From: Bacillus litorisediminis
GTDB taxonomy: Bacteria > Bacillota > Bacilli > Bacillales > JC228
Length of the DNA stretch: 63,485 nt
Assembly (NCBI RefSeq): GCF_022808645.1
Contig: NZ_JAKZKT010000025.1
Location: forward strand, 1 to 63,485
Direction of reading: 5' to 3'
Shown here: positions 34,236 through 42,220 of the stretch, in pieces
Position numbering within the stretch: position 1 is the first letter of the stretch
Layout of the letters: each line of letters starts with the position of its first letter
Notes under the pieces: generated by a model
Database searches by the model: none
Told to the model about the DNA's origin: nothing
Seen by the model: only the letters and a program-made list of their open reading frames with translations
Position numbers and translations under genes: made by a program

Positions 34236-35240
34236 TTGGAAAAGGAAAATATTAAACTGACTTCTTCTGAAATAGGAACATTGTGGGGTCAATATGTAAA
34301 CGGAACAATGACAGATGTGGTCAATAGGTACATGCTATCCATCATTGAGGACAAGTCTATAAAATCTATTTTTGAAAAAGCCATTCAAACTTTTGAAAGA
34401 CAAAAGAAGCAAATAGTAACATTTATTGAGAACGATGGTTTTCCAGTTCCAATTGGATTCACTGATACAGATTTCAATAAAGGTACTAAACGATTATTTA
34501 CTGACATATTTTGTCTAAATTACTTGCACGTTATGACTTTACATGGATTATTAGGTCACATAACCTCGTTAGGAGTCTCTGTTAGGAAAGATTTACGTGA
34601 TTTTTACGATTCTTGCGATAATGACGGTAAAGAGATGTATCATAGCACTATAGAATTGTTACTAGAGAAAGGTAGCTTTCAAAGAGATCCCTTTTTTTAT
34701 CCATCCGCAAACCCAGAGTATATTTCTAGTGAAGATTTTGTTGACGGTTATTTTGGAAAAGGTAGACGTTTATCTGCAACAGAGGTCATTAGTATATCCT
34801 TCAACCTTAAGAAAAGTATTATGGCTAAAACTCTTTCAATAGCATTTAGTCAGGTTGCAAATTCAAGAGAAGTAAGAAAATTTTTTACAGATTCAGAAAA
34901 AACGGCAGACAAACAAATACAAGCATTCTCAAAAATTATGCATGCAGATAATTTACCTGTTCCCCGATCATGGGAGACTGAAATTACTACATCAACCGAT
35001 TCTCCTTTTTCCGACAGGTTAATGTTGTATCATATTGGATTCTTGTTTCAAGCAGCACAAGCTTACCATGGATCTGGTTTAGCAGCGGCTATGAGAACTG
35101 ACCTAGTAACCACTTATGAAGGGATTATCCTAAAAAATTTGATGGTAACAAAGAAGTGGTTTGATCTAATGGTCAAGAATAAATGGTTAGAACAGCCCCC
35201 TCTTGCTCCTAACAGAAAGGAACTTGCAAAGGAAATATAA
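34236..35240 (+). CDS. DUF3231-family protein
   Basis: 334 aa, starting at TTG 34236 with AGAGGTG 6 nt upstream. Two similar halves of helical bundles: residues about 5-160 (SEIGTLWGQYVNGTMTDVVN) and 165-330 (SATEVISISFNLKKSIMAKT), each ending with a Pro-rich FPVP/LPVP turn and a hydrophobic helix (HVMTLHGLLGHI; YHIGFLFQAAQAYHG). This duplication is the DUF3231 pattern. The family is common in spore formers and related in fold to CotF/ferritin-like coat proteins; function is unknown. Solitary gene with terminator. Confidence 0.85.
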   Translation: MEKENIKLTSSEIGTLWGQYVNGTMTDVVNRYMLSIIEDKSIKSIFEKAIQTFERQKKQIVTFIENDGFPVPIGFTDTDFNKGTKRLFTDIFCLNYLHVMTLHGLLGHITSLGVSVRKDLRDFYDSCDNDGKEMYHSTIELLLEKGSFQRDPFFYPSANPEYISSEDFVDGYFGKGRRLSATEVISISFNLKKSIMAKTLSIAFSQVANSREVRKFFTDSEKTADKQIQAFSKIMHADNLPVPRSWETEITTSTDSPFSDRLMLYHIGFLFQAAQAYHGSGLAAAMRTDLVTTYEGIILKNLMVTKKWFDLMVKNKWLEQPPLAPNRKELAKEI

Positions 35241-35242
35241 TT

Positions 35243-35283
35243 AACAATACCCATCCCTCCTTACGATGGGTATTGTTTTTTTA
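35243..35283 (+). terminator. Terminator of the DUF3231 gene
   Basis: CAATACCCATC / GATGGGTATTG perfect arms followed by TTTTTTT. Confidence 0.93.
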
Positions 35284-35391
35284 TAAATCCTAATATAAAT
35301 ACTAATTATTATTTTTTGCTTATTGAAGTTTTAGATTCTAAAAAAAAATTTATGCACAAAGTCATTGTTTATTTTGTAAAATCCAATCTTA

Positions 35392-35595
35392 AACATCTAA
35401 TTCATCCAGTACTTTTGCTATTTGAGCCCGTGTAACAGATTCATTGGGTCTCATCATTCCATCTGGATCATCGCAACCATAGCACCTGTTTGTTAGATTT
35501 TTCGCAGTGTTTCCTCTGTTCAATGCCCTGTAATATCATCTTTTTTAGATACAGGTTCCCTGTTGACTCACAGACCTATTGTTGCAGCCTTTAGA
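35392..35595 (-). pseudogene. Remnant of an S-layer-homology (SLH) domain
   Basis: On the minus strand the last 21 codons before TAA (about 35392) read PDGMMRPNESVTRAQIAKVL plus DELDV, the second half of an SLH repeat (consensus PDGTFRPNxxVTRAQ-A). Upstream, in another frame, DDITGH-stop-TEETLRKI fits the start of the same repeat (DITGHWAE..), with the conserved Trp codon turned into TGA. The domain is therefore shifted and nonsense-mutated. It lies next to a cell-wall amidase gene. Confidence 0.7.
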
Positions 35596-35621
35596 TTTAC
35601 ATTGATCTCAAAATATAAAGA

Positions 35622-35656
35622 TAAAAAGCCCCTCTTTCAAAATGAGAAGGGCTTTC
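35622..35656 (-). terminator. Terminator of the amidase gene
   Basis: AAAGCCC.TCT / AGA.GGGCTTT arms with AAAAA on the left (U-run on the minus strand), 57 bp past the amidase stop. Confidence 0.8.
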
Positions 35657-35712
35657 TGTGCTGTTGCAGAAGCAAAATAAAGGATTTCCTATTTTTTAAA
35701 TCGATGCTGACA

Positions 35713-36402
35713 TTATTTCACACGAAGAACTTGTCCTACATAAATCGTATAATTATCGTCCAGATTGTTCCATTCCTTAATTTGATCGATTGTGCTTCCA
35801 TAGGTTCTGCTTAGTGAATATACGGTATCTCCCTCAACAACGGTGTGATACACATAAGTCGTTTTCTTTGGAATATTAAAGGCTCTAGCCAAGCCATTTA
35901 CATGGCCGCGTGCAATTCTTTCAATATAGGATGATTGTTTTAATTTATTGGCATCAGTAGCATTGTCAATGAATCCGTTCTCTGTTAAAAGGGCTGGCAT
36001 ATAGGTTTCTCGTAAAACATGGAAATTCGCTTCTTTTTTCCCTCTATTATAAAAATCAACTTGTTTTAAAATCTCTTCATGAATTATATCCTGATACGCT
36101 GTAGTCGGTGCTCCTACATTCGGGTAAATAAAACTTTCAAATCCCGTGCCTCCGCCTGCATTAATATGAATAGAAAGATAATAATCAGCCCCCCATGAAT
36201 TGGCTGCATCTGTTCTCTGTGTCAAACTAACCGTTTGGTCCCCGGTACGACTCATTAAAATGGATATATTGTTGTATTCGGCTGCTAAGATATCTCGTAC
36301 TCTTGTAGCGATTTGCAAGGTAAGGTTTTTCTCTTGGAGGCCATTTCCTACTGCACCGGTATCAGAACCGCCATGTCCCGGATCAATAAATATCTTTACC
36401 AC
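35713..36402 (-). CDS. N-acetylmuramoyl-L-alanine amidase with LysM (CwlC-like)
   Basis: 229 aa from the GTG at 36402 (AGAGGTG upstream). Residues 1-170 form an Amidase_3 domain: IFIDPGHGGSDTGAVGNGLQ (zinc His, Asp), GADYYLSIHINAGGGTGFES (second His), and LLTENGFIDN with the catalytic Glu. Residues about 183-229 are one LysM repeat (YHTVVEGDTVYSLSRTYG), which binds glycan. No signal peptide, like the mother-cell lysis enzymes CwlC/CwlH of Bacillus, which act after sporulation without Sec export. That role is inferred. Confidence 0.88.
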   Translation of the reverse strand: MVKIFIDPGHGGSDTGAVGNGLQEKNLTLQIATRVRDILAAEYNNISILMSRTGDQTVSLTQRTDAANSWGADYYLSIHINAGGGTGFESFIYPNVGAPTTAYQDIIHEEILKQVDFYNRGKKEANFHVLRETYMPALLTENGFIDNATDANKLKQSSYIERIARGHVNGLARAFNIPKKTTYVYHTVVEGDTVYSLSRTYGSTIDQIKEWNNLDDNYTIYVGQVLRVK

Positions 36403-36566
36403 CTAGTATCACCTCTGCTTTTTACTATTATTTTTATGCCAATTCTTAAAAATGGCTTGTACGAAAGCATGAGGTTCTACTAATATCGCTCCTTTTTTTA
36501 AAAAAATAATATAAATGTGTAATAATAACCGCTTCTACGATAGAATTTTTTCGGGATGGTCCTTTT

Positions 36567-36775
36567 TATCAACTGGTTTTATTTTTTATCAGCGAATTTG
36601 AACTGTTTATCATCAAATTTTAATCTATTATCAACGGATTTGCAGTTGTTATCTGCGAATTTGCACAATTTATCAACAAATGTATCTTATATCAACGAAT
36701 TCTTGCTGTTTTTCAACGAATATTTATCCGATATCAACGATTATGCAGCGCTTATCAACAAATCTGCGCCTTGAA
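36567..36775. repeat. Degenerate 21-bp tandem repeat array, about 10 units
   Basis: Unit about TATCAACGAATTTGCANTGTT. Unit starts (TATC or TTTC) at 36567, 36587, 36608, 36629, 36650, 36671, 36690, 36711, 36732 and 36753, so nine spacings of 19-21 bp, mostly 21. Units differ at several bases. The array fills the space between the divergent ends of two minus-strand genes. Because 21 is a multiple of three it reads as a Leu/Asn-rich 7-mer peptide repeat on the plus strand, but no ribosome site supports translation. Confidence 0.9.
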
Positions 36776-36821
36776 GCTATATAATTCCTTTGAACCCCGT
36801 TCCCGGAGCCCACCTGCGCAT

Positions 36822-37121
36822 CTAATCCTTTTTTACTTTCATATATAATTCATCATACTTTTGTGCTAATTCAAAGTCTAAGTCCGTCAACCCTTTTGCG
36901 TGCCAAGAAGTAATTTTTACAGTAATTAATTTGTAATCAATCGAGATGAAAGGATGGTGATTGGCTTCTTCCGACAAGTTGGCGATCTGCTGGACGAATT
37001 CAATTCCGTTCAAATAGTCTTTAAAACGATACTTCCTTTCAATCCATTTTTCATCGGTCAGCTTCCAATTTGGATTCTCAGCCAATCTTGCTTCGATTGC
37101 GGATTGACTTAGCTTTTCCAT
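36822..37121 (-). CDS. 4a-hydroxytetrahydrobiopterin dehydratase (pterin-4a-carbinolamine dehydratase)
   Basis: 99 aa, the normal size of the PCD/DCoH fold. Motif [20 protein letters not shown] contains the catalytic His-His pair, with W in NPNWKL and the C-terminal [16 protein letters not shown]. It recycles oxidised tetrahydropterin after aromatic amino-acid hydroxylase action. No phenylalanine hydroxylase is in the window, so its partner is elsewhere or it acts on another pterin. RBS AGGGGGAAGAGG lies upstream. Confidence 0.9.
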   Translation of the reverse strand: MEKLSQSAIEARLAENPNWKLTDEKWIERKYRFKDYLNGIEFVQQIANLSEEANHHPFISIDYKLITVKITSWHAKGLTDLDFELAQKYDELYMKVKKD

Positions 37122-37400
37122 GAGCCTCTTCCCCCTTTAAACGGCGATTTCCCCTCTATTTTACCACTTTATTACTGCTTATTTTAAATAACTCAACTTT
37201 AGGATATCTGGGATCGGCTGCTCCATTGAACGTTCCATCTGCTTTTTGCTTTTCTGAGCGGATTTACTTTCCGCTTCGTCTGAAAATAAGTCCAACTTGG
37301 ATTGTTGGAGTTGAAAACTAACCAATTTTCATTGATTTGCTGGTACTTCAGTGCGGCATGGGGGCTGTTCCGATGAAAAACAGTATACCAGTCCTGAAGT
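37122..37400. other. Gene-free interval with possible decayed coding sequence
   Basis: About 280 bp between the pterin dehydratase and the repeats. On the minus strand, 37185-37345 is open and reads FQLQQSKLDLFSDEAESKSA... to a stop. A Q-x-x-x-L-D-L-F clamp-binding-like motif makes a gene C-terminus possible, but there is no upstream reading frame, so I do not call it a gene. Confidence 0.35.
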
Positions 37401-37690
37401 GGATCTTGGTTCCGTTAAACGTGCAAAATCAATTTTAAATGCAGATAAATAAGGCAAATAGCGGAACCTGACCTCCAAACGAGGATTTTATCATAAATAA
37501 CAAGGATTCATAATGTAATCAAGGCGGATCCTCATTCCGCTATTTAAATGAAAAACCGTTTATCAAAGGCCGAAGCGGATCCTCGTTCCGTTAAAGCTGC
37601 AAAATCAATCAAAAATGCAGGTAAAAAAGGCAAATAGCGGAATCAGAGTCCGCTAACTATTGAAAAATGCCCGTTTTACCGCAAATAGCG
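37401..37690. repeat. Diverged direct repeats about 70 bp long with GGAACC..GGTCCG palindromes
   Basis: GGATCNTNGTTCCGTTAAA, then GCAAAATCAAT, AAATGCAGNTAAA and AAGGCAAATAGCGGAA, occurs at 37401-37470 and again at 37577-37646, 176 bp apart, at roughly 85 percent identity. Further fragments (GCGGATCCTCATTCCGCTAT near 37530; GCAAATAGCGGAACCAGGGT near 37680) repeat the TTCCGCTATTT / AAATAGCGGAA theme in both orientations. No ORF of coding character spans it. Confidence 0.8.
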
Positions 37691-37746
37691 GAACCAGGGT
37701 CCGGGTGCACTCCTGCCCCAGTCATAAAAGGAAAAGGACAACTCAA

Positions 37747-39216
37747 TTATTGAATCGCCCTTTGGGTTTTTTCTTGAAGATATAAGACGGTTTCTTTATC
37801 AGATTTAGTTGGCAGTGCGAAAGATTGCTTGTAGGTTTCAGGGCCTTTCCCAGTGATGATAATCCAGTCATCTTTTTTTCCCATTTTTATGGCTGTTTTA
37901 ATCGCGATTGTTCGGTCTGGAATAACTAAGTCCTTGTTCTCAGCGTAGTCACGATGAAGAGTATGAAGGGTTGCGATCATTTCATCCGAAGCTTCCGAAT
38001 TCAAATCGTCCATCGTCAAAATTGAAATATCGCTCATTCCCGACGAAACTTTAACCATTTCGTCTCTTTTGCTTTTATCTCGTCCGCCGCGAAAGCCAAA
38101 AATATGGAAAATTCTCTTTGCGCCACATTGCTTGGCTGTTTGAAGCGCATAAAAAATAGCATCCGCTGTATGGGCGTAATCAATCACCATAGTTGGGCCA
38201 TCTTCGTCTTTATAAATTTCAAATCTTCCCGGTACTCCCGAAAAATGCTGCAGTACCGGAAGAATATCTTCCCGTTTAATTGACATTCTTCTCGCAACTG
38301 CATAAGCAATGGCCGCATTATATAAGTTATGAAGACCCGGTAGCGGGATTTCTACATTGACGTGTTCATCGTTTTCTAATAGGGTTATCGAAGAGCTTGA
38401 AGCTGAATGATAGTCGTAAATTTGTAAATCAGTGTAAGCAGCCGTCCCAATTAAATAAGTACTTACCCTTTTCTCTAGCAGATTTTTGTACAATCGCTCT
38501 CCCCATTCATTATCTCCATTAATAATCGCAAGACCCGAATGCTTTAATTTATCAAAAAGCATGGATTTTGCACGAAAATACTCTTCCATGGTTTCATGAA
38601 AATCAAGATGTTCGTGGTATAGGTTCGTGAAAATGCAGTAATCAAATTGAATTCCTTCGAGGCGGTATTGAGCTAAACCGTGTGAAGACACTTCTACTAT
38701 AACGACCTGGTCAGTGCTTTTAGCAAGCAATGAGTTCAACTCAACTGTTCCTGGTGTCGTATTGCTAGACTCAATCGCTTCTCCATTGATTAAATATTGT
38801 ATCGTTCCAATTACTGAACAGGAAATTCCATTTTCCTCCAATATCTGTCTCAACAGATAACTGGTTGTCGTTTTCCCGTTCGTCCCCGTAATCCCAATCA
38901 TAATTTTTTGGCTGCTGGGGTCCTTGTAAAATAACTTAGCGACCGTACCTAATACTTTGCGGCTATTATTTACTTGGATATATGGAATTGCGAAAGAATC
39001 TATTTTTTTCTCGCCTATAATCGCTGAAGCTCCCTTCTGGACTGCTTCCTCGATATATTCGTGTCCATCAGAGCTGTAGCCTTTTATAGCTATAAATAGA
39101 TATCCTTTTTTTATATCCTTAGAATTATCGGTTATACCGGTTATCTCTAAATCGTGAATGTTGGATAAAGAAATAATGTCGTTGCCTAATTCAGCTATAA
39201 GATTGTAAAGAAACAT
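37747..39216 (-). CDS. MurE-like Mur ligase paralogue
   Basis: 489 aa with the three Mur ligase domains. The UDP-MurNAc domain has the GITDNSKDIKKGYLFIAIKG segment. The ATP site is IGITGTNGKTTTSYLLRQIL (about residue 107). VEVSSHGLAQYRLEGIQFDY and NLYHEHLDFHETMEEYFRAK supply metal ligands and the carbamylated-Lys region. The C-terminal domain has VIDYAHTADAIFYALQ. The meso-diaminopimelate signature DNPR(T/S)E of true MurE is replaced by LTMDDLNSEASDE, and GxxGGDRD by FGFRGGRDKSKRD. It stands alone, outside any dcw cluster. It probably adds an amino acid to another acceptor or a different residue; the substrate is unknown. Confidence 0.85.
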   Translation of the reverse strand: MFLYNLIAELGNDIISLSNIHDLEITGITDNSKDIKKGYLFIAIKGYSSDGHEYIEEAVQKGASAIIGEKKIDSFAIPYIQVNNSRKVLGTVAKLFYKDPSSQKIMIGITGTNGKTTTSYLLRQILEENGISCSVIGTIQYLINGEAIESSNTTPGTVELNSLLAKSTDQVVIVEVSSHGLAQYRLEGIQFDYCIFTNLYHEHLDFHETMEEYFRAKSMLFDKLKHSGLAIINGDNEWGERLYKNLLEKRVSTYLIGTAAYTDLQIYDYHSASSSSITLLENDEHVNVEIPLPGLHNLYNAAIAYAVARRMSIKREDILPVLQHFSGVPGRFEIYKDEDGPTMVIDYAHTADAIFYALQTAKQCGAKRIFHIFGFRGGRDKSKRDEMVKVSSGMSDISILTMDDLNSEASDEMIATLHTLHRDYAENKDLVIPDRTIAIKTAIKMGKKDDWIIITGKGPETYKQSFALPTKSDKETVLYLQEKTQRAIQ

Positions 39217-39414
39217 ACATTTTTACTCCTTAATTTCATCTCTGCTGTCACCTCTTACATAGAGTAAAAATATTAATGATTGGCGGAATTAAAAATCTTG
39301 CAGACAAACATTAATAATATTATCTTTATCTTCCCGTTTTATATGCGCAGTAAACATTGGAACATAACCAAGCTTTCATCTATTCATTTTTGATATATGT
39401 AATAGGCACAAATA

Positions 39415-39452
39415 TAAAAAAGAGCATCTTTCGAAACAAAAAAGACGCTCTT
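39415..39452. terminator. Hairpin terminator downstream of the small ORF after the HxlR gene
   Basis: AAGAGCATCTTT / AAAGACGCTCTT arms (one mismatch) with AAAAAA on the left, i.e. a U-run for minus-strand transcripts, placed 20 bp past the small ORF stop. Confidence 0.7.
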
Positions 39453-39471
39453 ATTATCAGACTAATCCACA

Positions 39472-39636
39472 TCAAAAATACCCATATTCAAATGGCAGCT
39501 GCAGCACTCCATCTATTACTTGGCCCAAGGCATTTAGATCAAGACTTCCGAAATAAATTCGAATTAGTTCATGTCCATCATCGATCCTCTTATAACCATA
39601 GCCTAATAATTGATCCAAGGGCTGTTTAATAAACAC
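39472..39636 (-). CDS. Possible small protein following the HxlR-family gene
   Basis: 54 aa from a GTG at 39636, 7 bp after the HxlR stop, with GGGGAG 13 nt upstream (overlapping the end of the upstream gene). Reads FIKQPLDQLLGYGYKRIDDG, then ELIRIYFGSLDLNALGQVID, ending FEYGYF. Composition is protein-like and the frame runs exactly to the following terminator, which favours a real, cotranscribed gene. Family not recognised; it could also be a truncated remnant. Confidence 0.4.
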   Translation of the reverse strand: MFIKQPLDQLLGYGYKRIDDGHELIRIYFGSLDLNALGQVIDGVLQLPFEYGYF

Positions 39637-39643
39637 TGTTTTG

Positions 39644-39952
39644 TTATTTATCTCCCCATTCTGCGCCCCACTTCTTCATTTCTTTTAAGACCTTGTGAAA
39701 GGCTATTCCTTTTTCTGTCAGTTCATATTCAACAGTAACGGGTACAGTTGGAAATACCGTCCGGGTAACGATGTTGTTTTTTTCTAAATGCTTTAAAGTA
39801 GTAGTTAATGCATTAGGACTTATGCCATTAATGGCCCTTAGGAGCTCGTTAAAACGTCTTTTGTCTACATATAATTCTTTCAAAACCAAAAAAGACCATT
39901 TATTTCCTATTATATTTAAAGCTTTTTCAATGGTACAAGGAATAGCTTCCAT
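39644..39952 (-). CDS. HxlR-family HTH transcriptional regulator
   Basis: 102 aa, a single winged-HTH domain. IPCTIEKALNIIGNKWSFLV at the N-terminus, ELLRAINGISPNALTTTLKH recognition helix, and the wing/C-terminal VEYELTEKGIAFHKVLKEMK. The Cys near position 6 is in the place used by redox-sensing HxlR proteins (HypR type), so it may respond to electrophile or disulfide stress. Divergent from the aldo/keto reductase (310 bp apart), its likely target. Confidence 0.9.
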   Translation of the reverse strand: MEAIPCTIEKALNIIGNKWSFLVLKELYVDKRRFNELLRAINGISPNALTTTLKHLEKNNIVTRTVFPTVPVTVEYELTEKGIAFHKVLKEMKKWGAEWGDK

Positions 39953-40262
39953 TAGGTAACACTCTCCTTATATGGTTACAAATAGTAAGTTAATTAAATA
40001 AAAATAACTATATTAAAATTAAATCACTACTTCAAATAATAAATTAATACCTATAAAATGACAATGTAAACGGGCTCTGCATAATCTTAGGAAAATGGTA
40101 AATAAGAGGGGTGCGTTTGTGAAACCTTAATTCTGAGGGAGGCTGTATCGTAAAAACTTTCGGTTGTGATTATCCGTCTAAACTTATTCTTGGAAAAATG
40201 TATTGATTTTTGATAATGTAAAGAACCGTAATATAAAATAAATTGAAAAGGAGACATGAAAA
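39953..40262. other. AT-rich divergent promoter region (HxlR / aldo-keto reductase)
   Basis: About 310 bp with no ORF and no strong repeat. It should contain the promoters of both divergent genes. I do not find an unambiguous operator; the GTAAGTTA / TAACTAT sequences near 39985-40010 are a candidate imperfect palindrome. Confidence 0.4.
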
Positions 40263-41087
40263 ATGAACTTTGTGACACTAAACAACGGTTTGAAAATGCC
40301 ACAGCTGGGCTTTGGCGTTTGGCAAGTTCCTAATGAGCAGGCAGCTGAAGCTGTTGCCAACGCACTGGAAGCAGGCTACAGATCGATCGACACAGCGATG
40401 ATCTATAAAAATGAAGAAGGCGTTGGTAAAGCTATTAAGGAATCCGGTATTCCTCGTGAAGAGTTATTTATCACGACTAAAGTCTGGAACAGCGACCAAG
40501 GATATGACAATACATTGCGAGCATTTGAGGCTAGTCTAGAAAGATTAGGTCTTGATTATTTAGACTTATATTTGATTCATTGGCCAACTCCTGAATTTGA
40601 TACATATGTGGAAACATATAAAGCGTTAGAAAAGCTTTATCATGATGGACGTGTGAAAGCAATCGGCGTTTGTAACTTTGAAATTGAACATTTGGAACGG
40701 ATTTTAAAAGAATGTGAAATCACTCCTGTATTAAACCAGATCGAGTGCCATCCTTACCTGGCTCAAAATGAGTTAAAAGAATACTGCGCTAAACACAATA
40801 TTTTTGTAGAAGCGTGGAGTCCTCTTGAACAGGGTGGCGAAGTGCTGAAAGATGAAGTAGTTCGAAATATTGCAGAGTCACATGGGAAAACGCCTGCGCA
40901 AGTAGTACTTCGCTGGCATTTGCAAAATAATACAATCGTAATACCTAAATCTGTTACGCCATCAAGAATCAAAGAAAACATTGATGTATTTGATTTTGAA
41001 TTAACAAAAGATGAAGTTGAAAAAATCAATGAACTCAATCGTAACAGACGCAAAGGCCCTCATCCAAACGAGATGCACACCCGTTAA
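40263..41087 (+). CDS. Aldo/keto reductase (AKR5-type, YvgN/YtbE-like)
   Basis: 274 aa, TIM-barrel AKR. Motifs: MPQLGFGVWQVP, GYRSIDTAMIYKNEEGVGKA (Asp and Tyr of the tetrad), LFITTKVWNSDQGYDNTLRA (Lys), LDYLDLYLIHWP (His), RVKAIGVCNFEIEHLERIL, and the NADPH-binding IVIPKSVTPSRIKENIDVF. Similar enzymes in Bacillus reduce glyoxal/methylglyoxal. Divergent HxlR gene suggests stress induction. RBS AAGGAGA. Confidence 0.93.
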   Translation: MNFVTLNNGLKMPQLGFGVWQVPNEQAAEAVANALEAGYRSIDTAMIYKNEEGVGKAIKESGIPREELFITTKVWNSDQGYDNTLRAFEASLERLGLDYLDLYLIHWPTPEFDTYVETYKALEKLYHDGRVKAIGVCNFEIEHLERILKECEITPVLNQIECHPYLAQNELKEYCAKHNIFVEAWSPLEQGGEVLKDEVVRNIAESHGKTPAQVVLRWHLQNNTIVIPKSVTPSRIKENIDVFDFELTKDEVEKINELNRNRRKGPHPNEMHTR

Positions 41088-41106
41088 GTCTGGCATTCGT
41101 AAAAAC

Positions 41107-41142
41107 AAAGAACTGTAGATACGTATTGTCTACAGTTCTTTT
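41107..41142 (+). terminator. Terminator of the aldo/keto reductase gene
   Basis: AAAGAACTGTAGA / TCTACAGTTCTTTT perfect arms with T-run on the plus strand. Confidence 0.9.
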
Positions 41143-41192
41143 GGTTTTCTATTTTTAAAGTACGTTGACCTATGTTTTTGAAGAATAGGCAT

Positions 41193-41837
41193 TTACAGGT
41201 GCTTAATTGCTTCTGTAATAGGGGTTTCGCCTGACACAAGATCAAATGATTTATTAAATGCATTCTCTGCATTAATAACTGCCAGGATTGTTTTAGCCAC
41301 ATCCTCTCTCGGAATGAATCCTCCTTCAAGGTTTTCTGCTGCTCTAACCTTGCCAGTACCGGGTTCATTCAGAAGTCCGCCTGGGCGGATGATTGTGTAA
41401 ATTAAATTACTTTGAATGAGCATTCTATCTGCATAGTGTTTAGCAACATAATATGGCTTGATCTTCTGATTCCAGTTATTGCGGTTGTGAGCCTGAATGG
41501 CACTGACCATAATAAATCGTTTTACACCTGCTTTTTCAGCCGCTTCCATCATTTTTACAGCTCCATCAAGATCAATGAGCAATGTTTTATCATAGCCCGT
41601 CTGCCCGCCTGAGCCTGCTGTGAAGACAACAACATCACAGCCTTTAGCAGCTTCTTCAAGCTGCTCCACGGTTCCTTCAAGGTTACCTAATATCGCTTCA
41701 ACACCGAAGTGTTCAAACTGCTTTACCTGCTCTTCAGTTCGCACTAACGTTCTAACATTGTACTCACCGCTTTCTTTCAAAAGCCTCACCAGTTGTTTTC
41801 CAATTTGCCCGTTTGCTCCGACAACTAACACCTTCAA
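41193..41837 (-). CDS. NAD(P)-binding SDR-like protein (YhfK/YwnB type)
   Basis: 214 aa, Rossmann fold. VLVVGANGQIGKQLVRLLKE is the atypical-SDR glycine motif. DVVVFTAGSGGQTGYDKTLL, RFIMVSAIQAHNRNNW and TIIRPGGLLNEPGTGKVRAA follow the NAD(P)H-azoreductase/NmrA-like family. No catalytic Tyr-x3-Lys in the classical position: YYVAKHYADRML gives Tyr-x-x-x-Lys-like spacing with K after YVA. Substrate unknown. Confidence 0.88.
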   Translation of the reverse strand: MKVLVVGANGQIGKQLVRLLKESGEYNVRTLVRTEEQVKQFEHFGVEAILGNLEGTVEQLEEAAKGCDVVVFTAGSGGQTGYDKTLLIDLDGAVKMMEAAEKAGVKRFIMVSAIQAHNRNNWNQKIKPYYVAKHYADRMLIQSNLIYTIIRPGGLLNEPGTGKVRAAENLEGGFIPREDVAKTILAVINAENAFNKSFDLVSGETPITEAIKHL

Positions 41838-41928
41838 AGTGAAAACCCCTTTCTAAAAACTTATTTGCTATTATTTCATAGGACGTTTTCTATTGCAATT
41901 TAGTCTTAACCATTGAGGATGTAAGCGT

Positions 41929-42169
41929 CTATCCATTGCGTAAAGCATCCGCAAATCTTCTTATACCTTCGTGAATATTATTCTCATTTTCTCTGGCAAA
42001 TGTAAAACGAACACATCCCTTGTTAGAACCCATCGTCGACCCAGATACATAAATAACCCCTCTTTTGTTTGCCAGGAGGAAAGGTACCATCAGCAATTCC
42101 TTTTTCAATAAATTCAGCAAGTTGTTTATAAATAGCCTTTTTCGCTTGTCGATCAGGTTTCCAGTCCAT
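41929..42169 (-). pseudogene. Remnant of a MocR-type (GntR HTH + aminotransferase) regulator
   Basis: An ATG at 42169 begins MDWKPDRQAKKAIYKQLAEF, then IEKGIADGTFPPG, the first helices of a GntR winged-helix domain. About 40 bp later, in another frame, the sequence becomes GVIYVSGSTMGSNKGCVRFT, then FARENENNIHEGIRRFADAL, the C-terminal tail of a fold-I aminotransferase. The middle (about 350 codons in intact MocR proteins) is missing. Internal deletion plus frameshift explains it. Confidence 0.8.
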
Positions 42170-42220
42170 CTATTTACATTTCTTACTATAATTATTAATT
42201 TACTTCAGATATCACAATGG

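Noticed and set aside
36556-36774. Plus-strand 72-codon frame with Leu/Asn-rich heptads
   Set aside because: It is the translation of the 21-bp tandem repeat; no ribosome site and no similarity to a protein family, so a repeat call is simpler.
37185-37345. Open minus-strand stretch with SKLDLF, like a clamp-binding C-terminus of a Y-family polymerase
   Set aside because: No reading frame extends upstream and the match rests on a few residues; mentioned only as a possible remnant.
39357-39629. Plus-strand 90-codon frame starting ATGGAACATAACC
   Set aside because: No ribosome site, it spans a terminator hairpin, and the opposite strand offers a better small ORF.
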